This document shows positions 1-7,124 of a stretch of 64,000 nt of DNA, in pieces. Below the pieces are notes generated by a model. That model was not told where the DNA came from. It worked only from the letters and a program-made list of their open reading frames with translations, and did not search any database. A program made the position numbers and the translations under genes. The DNA comes from Sphingomonadaceae bacterium 3R27C6 (GTDB lineage: Bacteria; Pseudomonadota; Alphaproteobacteria; Sphingomonadales; Sphingomonadaceae): positions 1-64,000 of the forward strand of contig SCNS01000025.1 in assembly GCA_005503215.1 (NCBI GenBank), given 5' to 3'. How positions within the stretch are numbered: the stretch's first letter is position 1; every line of letters begins with the position of its first letter.

Positions 1-63
1 GTCCCGCCCCCTTCCCGGCCGGACCTTGAACTCACCGTCTTCACCGTTCATCGCGGGCCTGCC

Positions 64-132
64 ATATTACAAGCCACTGAATTTTCTTGGTAATATTCGC
101 CATCATATGGCCAGGCAATTGCGAGCCATATG
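64..132. other. AT-rich inverted repeats, candidate oriT region
   Basis: Bases 1-282 hold no gene I can support. Within them are two nested symmetric elements. ATATTAC (64-70) pairs with GTAATAT (90-96), and CATATGGC (104-111) pairs with GCCATATG (125-132). The segment is clearly more AT-rich than its surroundings. It lies just downstream of the traF/lytic transglycosylase operon, where related ICEs place the relaxase gene and its origin of transfer. An oriT role is inference; the repeats themselves are seen directly. Confidence 0.35.
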
Positions 133-282
133 AATTTTCCGCTGATTTACGCCCCTCATCGACCAAGTGGCTGGCAGCCCTTTTATCTCGCCATACTTCC
201 CTTCCATCCCGGCCAATCCCGCCCTTCCTTGCCGGCTTTACCCGACAAGGCGCAGACAAACGCGGCGGAGCGAAGAAGGTCT

Positions 283-1032
283 TCATCGACGGTCCTTACC
301 GGAAAGCGGGACGAAGAGCGGATGCCGCCCGGCGCCGGTGGCTGGCGCAGCGGCCGTCGGACTATCCGGCAGACTGTTCGAGTCCGGGACGGCCGGCGCG
401 TGGTCTTCGACGACAGAGGCGTTATCGCCCCGCGCGGCAAAGAGTGTCGACCGCTGCCAGCCCGGCGCGGCCGAAGGCGGCGCGGCGGCGCGCGAAGCAA
501 TGCCGGATGCGCCAAGCTCGGGCGCGATCCGCGCGACATAGGCGCGCGTTTCGGCAGGCAGTCCGCGCCGTCCGGACGCAAAAGCGTCGGCGCGGCCCGG
601 TCCCGCATTATAGGCGGCGAGCATCAGCGGCACATCGCGGTAGCGATCCCACATCGCGCGCAGATAAGCGGCACCCGCAAGGATGTTCGAGCGCACATCG
701 AACGGGTCCGCGCCCAAGCCGTGGCGCGCCGACAACATCGCCCAGGTCGCGGGCATGATCTGCATGAGCCCCATCGCGCCGGCGTGCGAGACGGCGCGTG
801 CGTTGCCCCGGCTTTCGGCGTGCATGACGCGCCAGATCCAGCGTTCGGGGATACCGAAACGCTGCGACGCCTCGGCGACCGATGCCGCATAGGGATGGAC
901 ATCGGCGCGCACCGCCGGCGCGGCGATGGCAGCGGATGCGCCGCCGAAGGGCGCGCCGAGTGCGCAGCCGATCGCCGCGCAGCGCAGCGCGAGCGCAATG
1001 GCGGTGCAGGACGATCGCGGCCCGTATGCCAT
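283..1032 (-). CDS. Lytic transglycosylase (SLT domain) of the conjugation module
   Basis: A 249-aa exported peptidoglycan-cleaving enzyme that would open a local gap in the wall for the conjugation apparatus. The N-terminus is hydrophobic and ends in an Ala-rich signal-like stretch (about residues 10-38). The SLT fold follows: catalytic Glu in 'MHAESRGNA', then 'GAMGLMQIMPATW', 'NILAGAAYL' and 'LAAYNAGPG'. The C-terminal 70 residues are low complexity and rich in Ala and Pro. It starts 3 bp after the DUF736 gene upstream and is the last gene of a tightly packed minus-strand operon with traF. The family is VirB1/TrbN-like. The fold assignment is firm; the conjugation role comes from context. 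Confidence 0.9.
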   Translation of the reverse strand: MAYGPRSSCTAIALALRCAAIGCALGAPFGGASAAIAAPAVRADVHPYAASVAEASQRFGIPERWIWRVMHAESRGNARAVSHAGAMGLMQIMPATWAMLSARHGLGADPFDVRSNILAGAAYLRAMWDRYRDVPLMLAAYNAGPGRADAFASGRRGLPAETRAYVARIAPELGASGIASRAAAPPSAAPGWQRSTLFAARGDNASVVEDHAPAVPDSNSLPDSPTAAAPATGAGRHPLFVPLSGKDRR

Positions 1033-1035
1033 GGT

Positions 1036-1368
1036 CTAGCTCCGCTCGCGCGCCGACGGGCGCGACCAGAGCAGATGATGTTCGCCCTCGTTTTGCGACG
1101 CGCGGAGCAGGTTCGCGCGCAGCGGAACCGCGAAGGCGGGGTCGTCGATCTGCACGGCGATGAACGCTCCGGCGCGCTCGCCGGTGCGATTCCAGCCCGC
1201 ACCGATTTCGATTCCGCTTGCAGCGTCGCCGAGGAGCAGCCGCCATTCGGGGGCATTTTCAGCCGCCGATGGCTGCACCCGAACGATGACGATGTCGGCA
1301 TCGCAAGTGAGCGTGCGCAGGCGGCCGGCATAGCCGTCGCCGCGCTTTTCGAAAGTTCCGATAAGCAT
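1036..1368 (-). CDS. DUF736 family protein (copy 1)
   Basis: A 110-aa protein with the DUF736 signature: 'MLIGTFEKRGDGYAGRLRTL' at the N-terminus and 'IEIGAGWNRTGE' in the middle. It ends in the typical strand 'FIAVQIDDPAF' followed by 'LLWSRP'. DUF736 is found almost only on alphaproteobacterial plasmids and ICEs and has no settled biochemical role. I chose ATG 1368 because GGAG lies 8 nt upstream; a GTG at 1377 overlapping the traF stop is the alternative. It sits between traF and the lytic transglycosylase in one operon. Two more DUF736 genes occur in this window, and this copy is the most divergent. Confidence 0.85.
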   Translation of the reverse strand: MLIGTFEKRGDGYAGRLRTLTCDADIVIVRVQPSAAENAPEWRLLLGDAASGIEIGAGWNRTGERAGAFIAVQIDDPAFAVPLRANLLRASQNEGEHHLLWSRPSARERS

Positions 1369-1373
1369 CGATA

Positions 1374-1943
1374 TCACTCCATTTCGCTACGGGGAAAAGC
1401 AAGATCGCGGCCCGAAGGGCGCCAGCGCAGCGGCGCGCCCGGGGCGTCGCGGGTCAGGATCGGGTGCGCCGTTCCGAGCAGGCCGCTGGTCGGAAGCGGC
1501 CCGAAATATCGTCCGTCGAGACTGTCCCGCGCCGCATTGATCAGGAAGATCTCGCGGGGCTGCACGATGCGGCAGCCGAGCCAGGCCGGCAGCGGCCGGC
1601 CGGCCCGGTCGCGCGCCAGCGCGCGGGCGACGGCCCGGCCGTCGACGGTCACGAAGACGCCCGAGCGACAGACCCGCGCGCCGGGGAGCGCAGCGACACG
1701 CTTGAGAAGCGGCACGCCGCGAGGCAGGTAATTGCGCCGCGCCATGTAATCGGCGAGATCAGTCGGCGGCGCGATCGCGACCCAATCGCCCACCACGGGC
1801 GCGGCGCCGGGATCGATGCGATAAAGGCCAACCGGCGCGCTGTGGCTCGCATTCCACAGCAGGCGCGGCGCCGGCGCGAAGCCGGCTGAAAGACCGAGCA
1901 GCGTCACGGCGGCAGCGACAATATGGAGGTAGCGGCGGTTCAT
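1374..1943 (-). CDS. traF: TraF-type S26 signal peptidase
   Basis: A 189-aa conjugative signal peptidase of family S26. TraF enzymes process and cyclise the pilin precursor at the inner membrane. One N-terminal membrane segment (about residues 5-22) is followed by the nucleophile region 'NASHSAPVGLYRI'. The general-base Lys is in 'LLKRVAALPGARV', and the C-terminal box is 'DSLDGRYFGPLP'. ATG 1943 overlaps the DUF2840 stop as ATGA, indicating translational coupling. The longer in-frame start at 1970 adds nine residues without family support. Its neighbours DUF2840 and the RdfS-like gene match the rdfS-traF order known from ICEs of the ICEMlSymR7A group. Confidence 0.92.
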   Translation of the reverse strand: MNRRYLHIVAAAVTLLGLSAGFAPAPRLLWNASHSAPVGLYRIDPGAAPVVGDWVAIAPPTDLADYMARRNYLPRGVPLLKRVAALPGARVCRSGVFVTVDGRAVARALARDRAGRPLPAWLGCRIVQPREIFLINAARDSLDGRYFGPLPTSGLLGTAHPILTRDAPGAPLRWRPSGRDLAFPRSEME

Positions 1944-2449
1944 GATTCGATCGCCCGGCGGCGTAGCCATGCCGCATGGCGCTCTGCGCTATAGGGACGA
2001 AAGGGCAGGCCGGCGGCGAGACGGTCGGCGACATGACGCCAGTGATCGGGCGACGCATCGCACGGATCGACCCCGGCGGCCTCGACCGCATCGACCGCTT
2101 CGAGCACCCGCGACACCTTCGGCCAGCTCTCGATGCTGAGCAGAATTTCGCCGCCGGGCCGGACGAACGGTAGCGCCGTATGGGGCTCGCCGACAGCGAC
2201 CGCGGTGACGATCTGGATACTCGAGTGGATGGTCCCGAAGTCGTTCGACGACCAGCGCAAATAGGCGAAGGTCGCTCCCGGACGAAACATGACGATGCGC
2301 TTGCGGCGGCTGACGATCCGCTCGGCGGCGACGCGGCCAAAGCGGATCCATTGCTCGGTGCGGCCTTCGATCCAGGTCAGTTCGACCTCGGTCAGCGGCA
2401 TGCGCGCCTCTGCCGTGCTCGCCGCCGCGATGCCGTCGCGCGGCATCAT
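1940..2449 (-). CDS. DUF2840 domain protein
   Basis: A 169-aa protein matching DUF2840, a family seen next to traF in alphaproteobacterial ICEs. Its function is unknown. Recognisable parts are 'TEVELTWIEGRTEQWIRFGR' near residue 20, the 'SRRKRIVMFRPGATFAYLRW' core and the tail 'RPYSAERHAAWLRRRAIES'. Several starts are possible: ATG 2449, which overlaps the upstream stop as ATGA, ATG 2446 and ATG 2401. The overlap favours 2449. The protein is probably cytosolic; no signal or membrane segment is visible. Overlaps on both sides show that it is translated with the RdfS-like and traF genes. Confidence 0.85.
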   Translation of the reverse strand: MMPRDGIAAASTAEARMPLTEVELTWIEGRTEQWIRFGRVAAERIVSRRKRIVMFRPGATFAYLRWSSNDFGTIHSSIQIVTAVAVGEPHTALPFVRPGGEILLSIESWPKVSRVLEAVDAVEAAGVDPCDASPDHWRHVADRLAAGLPFRPYSAERHAAWLRRRAIES

Positions 2450-2697
2450 CGGCGCACCGGCCGCGCCGGATGGACGGTGCCCTTGCCCGGATCGGAGGTC
2501 GAAGAGCGGCGACCGATCTCGGCCCAGGCGTCGAGATCCTCGATCCCATAGACGACGCGTCCGCCAAGCTTGCGATAGGCGGGCCCGGTCCCGTAGCAGC
2601 GATGCTTCTCGAGCGTCCGGGCCGACAGCCCGAGGTGCAGGGCAGCGTCGGGCGTTCTGAGATAGCGCGGGCCAAGGGCGGGCAAGGGGGGATTCAT
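2446..2697 (-). CDS. AlpA/RdfS-like excisionase (winged helix)
   Basis: An 83-aa DNA-binding protein with an AlpA/MerR-type helix-turn-helix: 'YLRTPDAALHLGLSARTLEK' (residues 12-31), then the wing 'GPAYRKLGGRVVYGIEDLDAW'. In ICEMlSymR7A the equivalent small protein RdfS is the recombination directionality factor. It drives excision and is co-expressed with traF. A strong AAGGAG lies 8 nt before ATG 2697. The stop overlaps DUF2840 as ATGA. The FseA-like activator lies 97 bp upstream on the same strand, so an activator-to-excisionase relay is likely. The fold is clear; the RdfS role is inferred from context. Confidence 0.85.
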   Translation of the reverse strand: MNPPLPALGPRYLRTPDAALHLGLSARTLEKHRCYGTGPAYRKLGGRVVYGIEDLDAWAEIGRRSSTSDPGKGTVHPARPVRR

Positions 2698-2794
2698 TCG
2701 CGTGCTCCTTCCAGCCGCCGGGCCGAAAAAGCCGGTGCGGCGGGTCGTGGAGCGTGGTGGCGCGAAGAGGAGCGGGAGCCGGAGCGGCTAAAGT

Positions 2795-3457
2795 TCAGGG
2801 CAATTTTTGTCGCCCCGCAGGACCGGCGAGCAGTGCCCGATAACCGCCCTGCATCAAGGCGCGTGCTTCCTCGATCAGCCGCTGCGTCCGCCTTCGCTCG
2901 GGCGAGGACTTCCATTCGGCGCCGCGGCCGACCGACAGGCGGGAGTAGATGATGAGGCGCGCGACATCGTGAGAGGTGACGCCGGCGCCGCCCAGTCCCT
3001 GCAGCAGATCGAGAATGGCGAGCATCATGCCGAGGCGGCGCGCCTGATAGGCGGTCGGCAAGAAACCGGCAGGCGGCGGGCCGGGCGCATCGCCGAGCCA
3101 TCGATCGAACCGCGCAGCCGCCTCGTGACGCAGGCCGACCAGCGAATCGCGCAGGACCAGGTTCGCAAGCGGGACGCCGGGCCCGTCGGTGCGTAGCCAC
3201 AGGCGGTGCCATGCCCGGTCGTCGGCGAAGACGAAGTGCCGGCCATCTTCCAGGCGGCGATCGGCGACGACAAGATGGGGCGGCGGAACCGCAAAGGCTT
3301 CAGCCGCCGGGCATCCCGGCGGCGCCACGTCGAGGATGTTCGTGTAACCGCAGATCGCCGCCGACCAGAGCGCAGGACTTTCGCGCGCCGAGCGGAACGG
3401 CGGGCATGGGAAAGCAAAGACCCCAGCGCCGGGCCATCGCCTCCCGCGCGGCACCAT
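2795..3457 (-). CDS. DUF2285 domain, downstream half of an FseA-like activator
   Basis: This frame carries a DUF2285 domain: 'ILDVAPPGCP', 'VFADDRAWHRLWLRTDG', 'RHEAAARFDRWLGDAPG' and 'YQARRLGMMLAILDLLQG', ending near 'SPERRRTQRLIEEARALM'. The first 30 or so residues drawn from 3457 do not look like a natural N-terminus. Protein-like sequence starts around 'ESPALWSAA' (about 3384). The matching N-terminal half lies upstream in another frame, and a +1 shift joins them. In ICEMlSymR7A the activator FseA is made from two overlapping reading frames by programmed +1 ribosomal frameshifting and ends in DUF2285. This pair has the same architecture and direction. A mutation or sequencing error is the alternative. 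Confidence 0.75.
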   Translation of the reverse strand: MVPRGRRWPGAGVFAFPCPPFRSARESPALWSAAICGYTNILDVAPPGCPAAEAFAVPPPHLVVADRRLEDGRHFVFADDRAWHRLWLRTDGPGVPLANLVLRDSLVGLRHEAAARFDRWLGDAPGPPPAGFLPTAYQARRLGMMLAILDLLQGLGGAGVTSHDVARLIIYSRLSVGRGAEWKSSPERRRTQRLIEEARALMQGGYRALLAGPAGRQKLP

Positions 3458-3605
3458 CGCCGCGGCGCCCGCCGGTCATAACGCAGTCATAGTCGCGGAC
3501 ATAAGCAGGATTGCGGCGCAGAAACTCCTGAGCGAAGCCCGGAAAATCGAGCGGCGCCCGCTGCGTCACCTGTAATCGGGTCGTGCCTGCCACCGCCACC
3601 TCCAT
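3300..3605 (-). CDS. DUF6499-like N-terminal half of the FseA-like activator
   Basis: A 101-aa frame whose first 60 residues match the short N-terminal domain normally fused to DUF2285: 'QRAPLDFPGFAQEFLRRNPAYVRDYD', quoted here in two parts as 'QRAPLDFPGFAQEF' and 'LRRNPAYVRDYD', then 'MARRWGLCFPMP'. After that the frame reads through unrelated residues to a stop at 3300. The DUF2285 part continues in the +1 frame. ATG 3605 was chosen because the family begins shortly before this motif; upstream in-frame residues are not conserved-looking. Alone, this product would lack DUF2285, as expected for the unshifted product of a frameshift-controlled activator gene. Confidence 0.7.
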   Translation of the reverse strand: MEVAVAGTTRLQVTQRAPLDFPGFAQEFLRRNPAYVRDYDCVMTGGRRGDGAAREAMARRWGLCFPMPAVPLGARKSCALVGGDLRLHEHPRRGAAGMPGG

Positions 3606-3681
3606 TGGGATGACGGCAGCATCGCGATCGGATGGGATGGGCCTATTCCCACATCGCGGAAGGCCGATCCCCAGAAATGGG

Positions 3682-3711
3682 TATCCCGCCCGGCTGCTGC
3701 CGGGCGGGATA
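3682..3711 (-). terminator. Strong hairpin after the second DUF736 gene
   Basis: A perfect 13-bp stem (TATCCCGCCCGGC against GCCGGGCGGGATA) closes a 4-nt loop. It lies 10 bp past the stop of the minus-strand DUF736 gene and upstream of the FseA-like gene. No clear T-run follows, so it may act as a terminator or as an insulator between the two transcripts. Confidence 0.6.
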
Positions 3712-3720
3712 CGGGGGCGC

Positions 3721-4038
3721 TCAATCGCCGCCGCGGCGGGCCTGGCGGTTCCAGACCAGATCATGTTCCTCGCCTTCGCCGGCGAAAAGCTGGGCGAAGA
3801 TGGGGGCGGCAAACGTCGGATCGTCGAGCTTGACCGACAGATAGGGGCGCTTGTCCTGCGTCTTCTTCTCCCAGGCGGCGCCGACTTCGGCCTCGCCGAT
3901 GAAGACGCGGTGGCTGGGGGCGTTGCCGCTCGGATTGTCTTCCGGAACGATGCGAACCGATTTCGCCTGCACCGAGAGAGTGACGATCTGTCCCCGATAT
4001 TCGCCGGAAACCTTCTTGAACGTGCCGATCCTGGCCAT
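3721..4038 (-). CDS. DUF736 family protein (copy 2)
   Basis: A 105-aa DUF736 protein beginning 'MARIGTFKKVSGEYRGQIVT', with 'VFIGEAEVGAAWEKKTQDKR' in the middle and 'YLSVKLDDPTFAAPIFAQLF' followed by 'DLVWNR' at the end. This is the canonical form of the family, closer to other ICE copies than the 1036-1368 gene. ATG 4038 has AAAGGA upstream at good spacing; in-frame codons up to 4092 lack family similarity. It is a single gene followed by the 3682-3711 hairpin and preceded by about 320 bp with no supported gene. Its molecular role is unknown. Confidence 0.9.
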   Translation of the reverse strand: MARIGTFKKVSGEYRGQIVTLSVQAKSVRIVPEDNPSGNAPSHRVFIGEAEVGAAWEKKTQDKRPYLSVKLDDPTFAAPIFAQLFAGEGEEHDLVWNRQARRGGD

Positions 4039-4360
4039 GATGCTTGTCCTTTCCTTGGGCTCGGGCCGCACCAGCGCGGCCTCGATGCGCATCGGCGGTC
4101 AGCAAGGGGCCGGTGCCGCAGCCATCAGGCCCGCAGCGCAGCGGAGGACGGACACGGGCCGTCTTTCTTGTCTCGCGAGGAACGGCGGCACGCCGGGGGA
4201 AGAAAGTCGGTCATGGCCGTTGCGGCGTTCCGGACCAGCGCAGCGACTTGCTGACAGATGGCGCATTCCGAGAGGCCGTGCTGGCGTGGCCAGCGACCGG
4301 AAAGCGCAGAATGGCCGGGCCGTCCTCGACGAAGAAACACCGGCGGGTCCGGATATCGCG
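4039..4360. other. Intergenic stretch, nothing recognised
   Basis: About 320 bp between the DUF736 start and the stop of the membrane protein gene. Several frames are open across it on both strands, as expected at this base composition. None shows a ribosome binding site together with protein-like sequence. It presumably holds the DUF736 promoter. Confidence 0.4.
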
Positions 4361-4801
4361 CTATCGAACGGTCGGCCCATCTCGCATCGCGCCCATCGAC
4401 GACCGGTCTGCCGCCAGCGACCGCCAACTCGCGCAGGCCGCTGCAACCCCGACAAGAATCGCGAGACAAGTTCGCCAACCGCCGTCGATACCGAGAAGGT
4501 CCGCCAGCGCCGTTCCCGCTCCCAGGCCCGCAGCGCCCGCCGGAACCATGAAAAGCAATCCGATCAGGAGCCGGATATTTGCCGAGGTCGTTCGAGCAAA
4601 CAGCCACCGCCCCGCCAGATGGAACCCGATTCCGGTAAGCAGTCCCATCGCAAGTGCCGCGGCCCATCCATTGCCTTGATCGCGAAGGAGGAGGAAGGCG
4701 CAAAGGCCGAGGCAGACGGTCAAGGCCAAGGACGCCAGCCGGAACAGCAGCCGGATCAGATAGAGTGCGGCGATACCGCCGAGGATGATCATCAGCGTCA
4801 T
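4361..4801 (-). CDS. Small multi-pass membrane protein, unknown
   Basis: A 146-aa protein whose first two thirds are strongly hydrophobic, with about four membrane segments: residues 2-20, 22-38, 45-63 and 75-100. They include 'MTLMIILGGIAALYLIRLLF' and 'LLIGLLFMVPAGAAGLGAGT'. The tail is short and polar. I do not recognise a named family. ATG 4801 is preferred to the in-frame ATG ten codons upstream because it gives a natural membrane-protein N-terminus. It sits between DUF736 and a 54-residue gene on the same strand within the ICE core. It could be a small conjugation-associated or host-derived inner membrane protein. Confidence 0.6.
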   Translation of the reverse strand: MTLMIILGGIAALYLIRLLFRLASLALTVCLGLCAFLLLRDQGNGWAAALAMGLLTGIGFHLAGRWLFARTTSANIRLLIGLLFMVPAGAAGLGAGTALADLLGIDGGWRTCLAILVGVAAACASWRSLAADRSSMGAMRDGPTVR

Positions 4802-4924
4802 GGGCGTCGCCCCGTTGGGCGCGCCGACCACGACCTCGACGGCGTGATATGCCCGCCTGTCTCCACAGCAATCGGGCCAGGACAGTGCCGCGAGCGGCGC
4901 TGCCCCGGACCGGGATGGGCGCGA

Positions 4925-5089
4925 TCAGCGGCCGAAGGGGTCATATTCGCATACGATCATGTCGGGATCGCCGTCGAACTCGTCGAGCGGCATTACCGAA
5001 TAGCCTTTGGTGGTTTCGATGAGGACGATGATGGTCATCATCGTGCGGGCAAGGTTCCAGCCGAGCGATTGGGCGGTGGAAAGCGGCAT
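4925..5089 (-). CDS. Small ICE protein of 54 residues
   Basis: A short gene with a good AGGAG site about 9 nt before ATG 5089. Its 54-aa product reads as a real protein: 'MPLSTAQSLGWNLARTMMTI' opens an amphipathic to hydrophobic N-terminal helix, and the acidic tail contains 'MPLDEFDGDPDMIVCEYDPF'. It has no stop-rich or repetitive look and ends cleanly at 4925. I cannot name a family. It is on the same strand as the flanking ICE core genes. Function unknown; existence is supported by the ribosome site and protein-like composition only. Confidence 0.55.
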   Translation of the reverse strand: MPLSTAQSLGWNLARTMMTIIVLIETTKGYSVMPLDEFDGDPDMIVCEYDPFGR

Positions 5090-5366
5090 GGGTCAAGCTC
5101 CTGTCGTTGGGAGCGGGCCATTCCCGCTCGACAGTCGCCCCGCCGGTCGGGGACAGGCCGCAATCACCGCGAGCGAAGCTGCGGCCGCACGCGGAGCGTA
5201 GCGGACCCTTTACGGGTTGATTGAAGGAGGCCTGGCCTCGCACCCAGGGATCAGCGGCATTCGAGCGGGGATGGCCCGTTCCCCGTGGGCAGCGCCATGC
5301 CGAACCTGACAAGCCATGCGGAATTTCCCACAGTATGACTTACAAAAACGTCACAATACCAATTAA
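5090..5366. other. Intergenic stretch upstream of hipBA
   Basis: This divergent region separates the minus-strand ICE core from the plus-strand hipBA pair. It turns AT-rich toward its right end (from about 5320) and runs into the hipBA promoter and operator annotated separately. No convincing gene is visible. Confidence 0.4.
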
Positions 5367-5418
5367 GGCTTACGTGTAAGCCATCACCTTGACTTTTGTG
5401 CCGATTGCAGCCTAGAAG
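5367..5418 (+). promoter_or_regulatory. hipBA promoter with palindromic operator
   Basis: GGCTTACGTGTAAGCC at 5367-5382 is a perfect inverted repeat with 7-bp arms and a 2-bp spacer. It sits immediately upstream of a TTGACT -35-like hexamer (5389-5394). A weak TAGAAG lies 18 bp further on. This is the expected position for an operator bound by the HTH protein encoded next. Promoter elements are by eye only. Confidence 0.5.
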
Positions 5419-5434
5419 GCCGAAAGGATGGTCG

Positions 5435-5785
5435 ATGGCCGACGAGACGACAAAAAAGATCCCACGCAGCTATTCGCGCTACACCCGCGAGGCTGTGCGC
5501 CTGCTGGGCGGGCTCATTCGCGCCCGGCGGATCGAACGGCGGCTGAGCGTCGAAGATCTCGCGACGCGCAGCGGCGTGTCGCGCGACATGATGCGCCGTA
5601 TCGAGCAAGGCGACCCGCGCTGCGCCATCGGCCTCGTCTTCGAGGCGGCAGCGATCGTCGGGGTCGCGCTGTTCGACAGCGACCGGGACCGTCTCGCTGG
5701 ACATCTCGCCGAGCAGGAAACGAAGCTGCGCCTGCTTCCCAAGGCCGTTCACAAGCCGCGATCCGAGGTGAAGGATGACTTCTGA
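5435..5785 (+). CDS. hipB: HipB-like Xre antitoxin/repressor
   Basis: A 116-aa cytosolic DNA-binding protein. The Xre helix-turn-helix spans about residues 22-75: 'LGGLIRARRIERRLSVEDLA', 'TRSGVSRDMMRRIEQGDPRC', then the helix 'GLVFEAAAIVGVALF'. In HipBA pairs this partner represses the operon and holds the HipA kinase inactive. GAAAGGA precedes ATG 5435 and decides the start. Its stop lies 11 nt inside hipA, so the two are translationally coupled. A perfect 16-bp palindrome just upstream is the likely autoregulatory site. Confidence 0.85.
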   Translation: MADETTKKIPRSYSRYTREAVRLLGGLIRARRIERRLSVEDLATRSGVSRDMMRRIEQGDPRCAIGLVFEAAAIVGVALFDSDRDRLAGHLAEQETKLRLLPKAVHKPRSEVKDDF

Positions 5786-7049
5786 CGTCGCGCCGGCCGG
5801 CGAAGCCTTCGTCTGGATATGGCTGCCCGGAGCGGCCGAGCCGGTCGTCGCGGGCAGGCTCGCGCGCGCGAGCGATAGCCGGCTCACCTTCAACTATGGC
5901 CAAAGCTATCTGGCCCGCGCGGATGCCATCGCGATCTACGAGCCCGAATTGCCGCTGCGCGCCGGCCTCATCGAGGCGGCGAGCAAGATGCAGTTGCCAA
6001 GCGCGATCCGCGACGGATCGCCTGACGCGTGGGGCCGGCGCGTCATCATCAACCGGATCGGCGGGCGCGACGAAGGCGAGCTGGCTCCAGCCGAGCTCGA
6101 CGAGTTGACCTATCTCCTCGAATCCGGCTCCGACCGCATCGGCATGCTCGATTTCCAGGCGTCGGCCACCGATTATGTACCGCGCCAGCGGCAGAATGCG
6201 ACGCTCGCCGAACTGATGGAGTCGGCCGAACGCGTCGAGCGGGGCGTGCCGCTCACGCCCGAGCTCGACCAGGCGCTGCAACATGGCACATCGCTTGGCG
6301 GCGCCCGCCCCAAGGCGCTGATCGACGATGGCGCGCGAAAATATATCGCCAAATTTTCTGCGGCAGCCGACATCTATAATGTCGTGAAAGCCGAATATGT
6401 CGCGATGCGCCTCGCGGCGCGCGCGGGCCTCGATGTCGCGCCGGTCAAGCTTGCGCGCGCGCTCGGCAAGGATGTGTTGCTGGTCGAGCGTTTCGACCGC
6501 GCGCCCAAGGAGGATGATTGGGTCCGGCGCGGCGTGGTGTCGGCGCTCACTCTTCTTGCTCTCGACGAGACCGAGGCGCGCTATGCGAGCTATGAGGATC
6601 TCGCGACCGTGATACGTCACCGGTTCGTCGATCCCGCAGCGACGCTCGCTGAACTTTACGCGCGCATCATATTCAACATATTGTGCGGAAACACCGACGA
6701 TCATGCGCGCAACCATGCCGCCTTCTGGGACGGCGGGACGCTGGAGCTTACACCCGCCTATGACATCTGCCCGCAAGGCCGCACCGGCGGCGAGGCGACG
6801 CAGGCGATGCTCATCCTCGGCAACCGGCGGTTCAGTCAATTGTCGCTGTGTCTCGAGGCCGCGCCCGTCTTTCACCTCGACGATGCGCGCGCGCGCGCCA
6901 TCGTCGCGGGCCAGCAGGCCGCGATCGAGGCCCATTGGGACGCCGTGTGCGACGAAGCGGCGCTCGGCGGCGCCGAGCGCGCGTTCCTTTGGCGGCGGCA
7001 GTTCCTCAACCCGTTCGCCTTCGAGGGTTTTGCAGCCGCCCCGAACTGA
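5775..7049 (+). CDS. hipA: HipA-family serine/threonine kinase toxin
   Basis: A 424-aa HipA-type kinase; family members phosphorylate translation factors such as glutamyl-tRNA synthetase and cause growth arrest. Visible parts are the N-terminal subdomain with 'GSPDAWGRRVIINR', the Gly-rich loop 'GTSLGGARPKALI', the ATP-binding Lys in 'KYIAKF' and the catalytic loop 'NILCGNTDDHARNHAAFW'. The metal-binding region is 'LTPAYDICPQ'. Length is normal and all key residues are present, so it is probably active. ATG 5775 overlaps hipB by 11 bp. The pair may stabilise the ICE by addiction, which is inference from its position. Confidence 0.9.
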   Translation: MTSDVAPAGEAFVWIWLPGAAEPVVAGRLARASDSRLTFNYGQSYLARADAIAIYEPELPLRAGLIEAASKMQLPSAIRDGSPDAWGRRVIINRIGGRDEGELAPAELDELTYLLESGSDRIGMLDFQASATDYVPRQRQNATLAELMESAERVERGVPLTPELDQALQHGTSLGGARPKALIDDGARKYIAKFSAAADIYNVVKAEYVAMRLAARAGLDVAPVKLARALGKDVLLVERFDRAPKEDDWVRRGVVSALTLLALDETEARYASYEDLATVIRHRFVDPAATLAELYARIIFNILCGNTDDHARNHAAFWDGGTLELTPAYDICPQGRTGGEATQAMLILGNRRFSQLSLCLEAAPVFHLDDARARAIVAGQQAAIEAHWDAVCDEAALGGAERAFLWRRQFLNPFAFEGFAAAPN

Positions 7050-7124
7050 CCGAGATCCCTGCGCACAAGATGCAGTGGCGCAAAGCCGACCGGCCCCGCT
7101 CGAAAGCGGGACCGGTACGGGCTG

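Noticed and set aside
130-1731. Long plus-strand frame across lytic transglycosylase, DUF736 and traF
   Set aside because: It covers three well supported minus-strand genes and encodes Arg/Ala-rich nonsense.
3851-5224. Plus-strand frame of more than 450 codons over DUF736 and the membrane protein
   Set aside because: Composition-driven; opposite genes have family motifs or clear membrane helices and ribosome sites.
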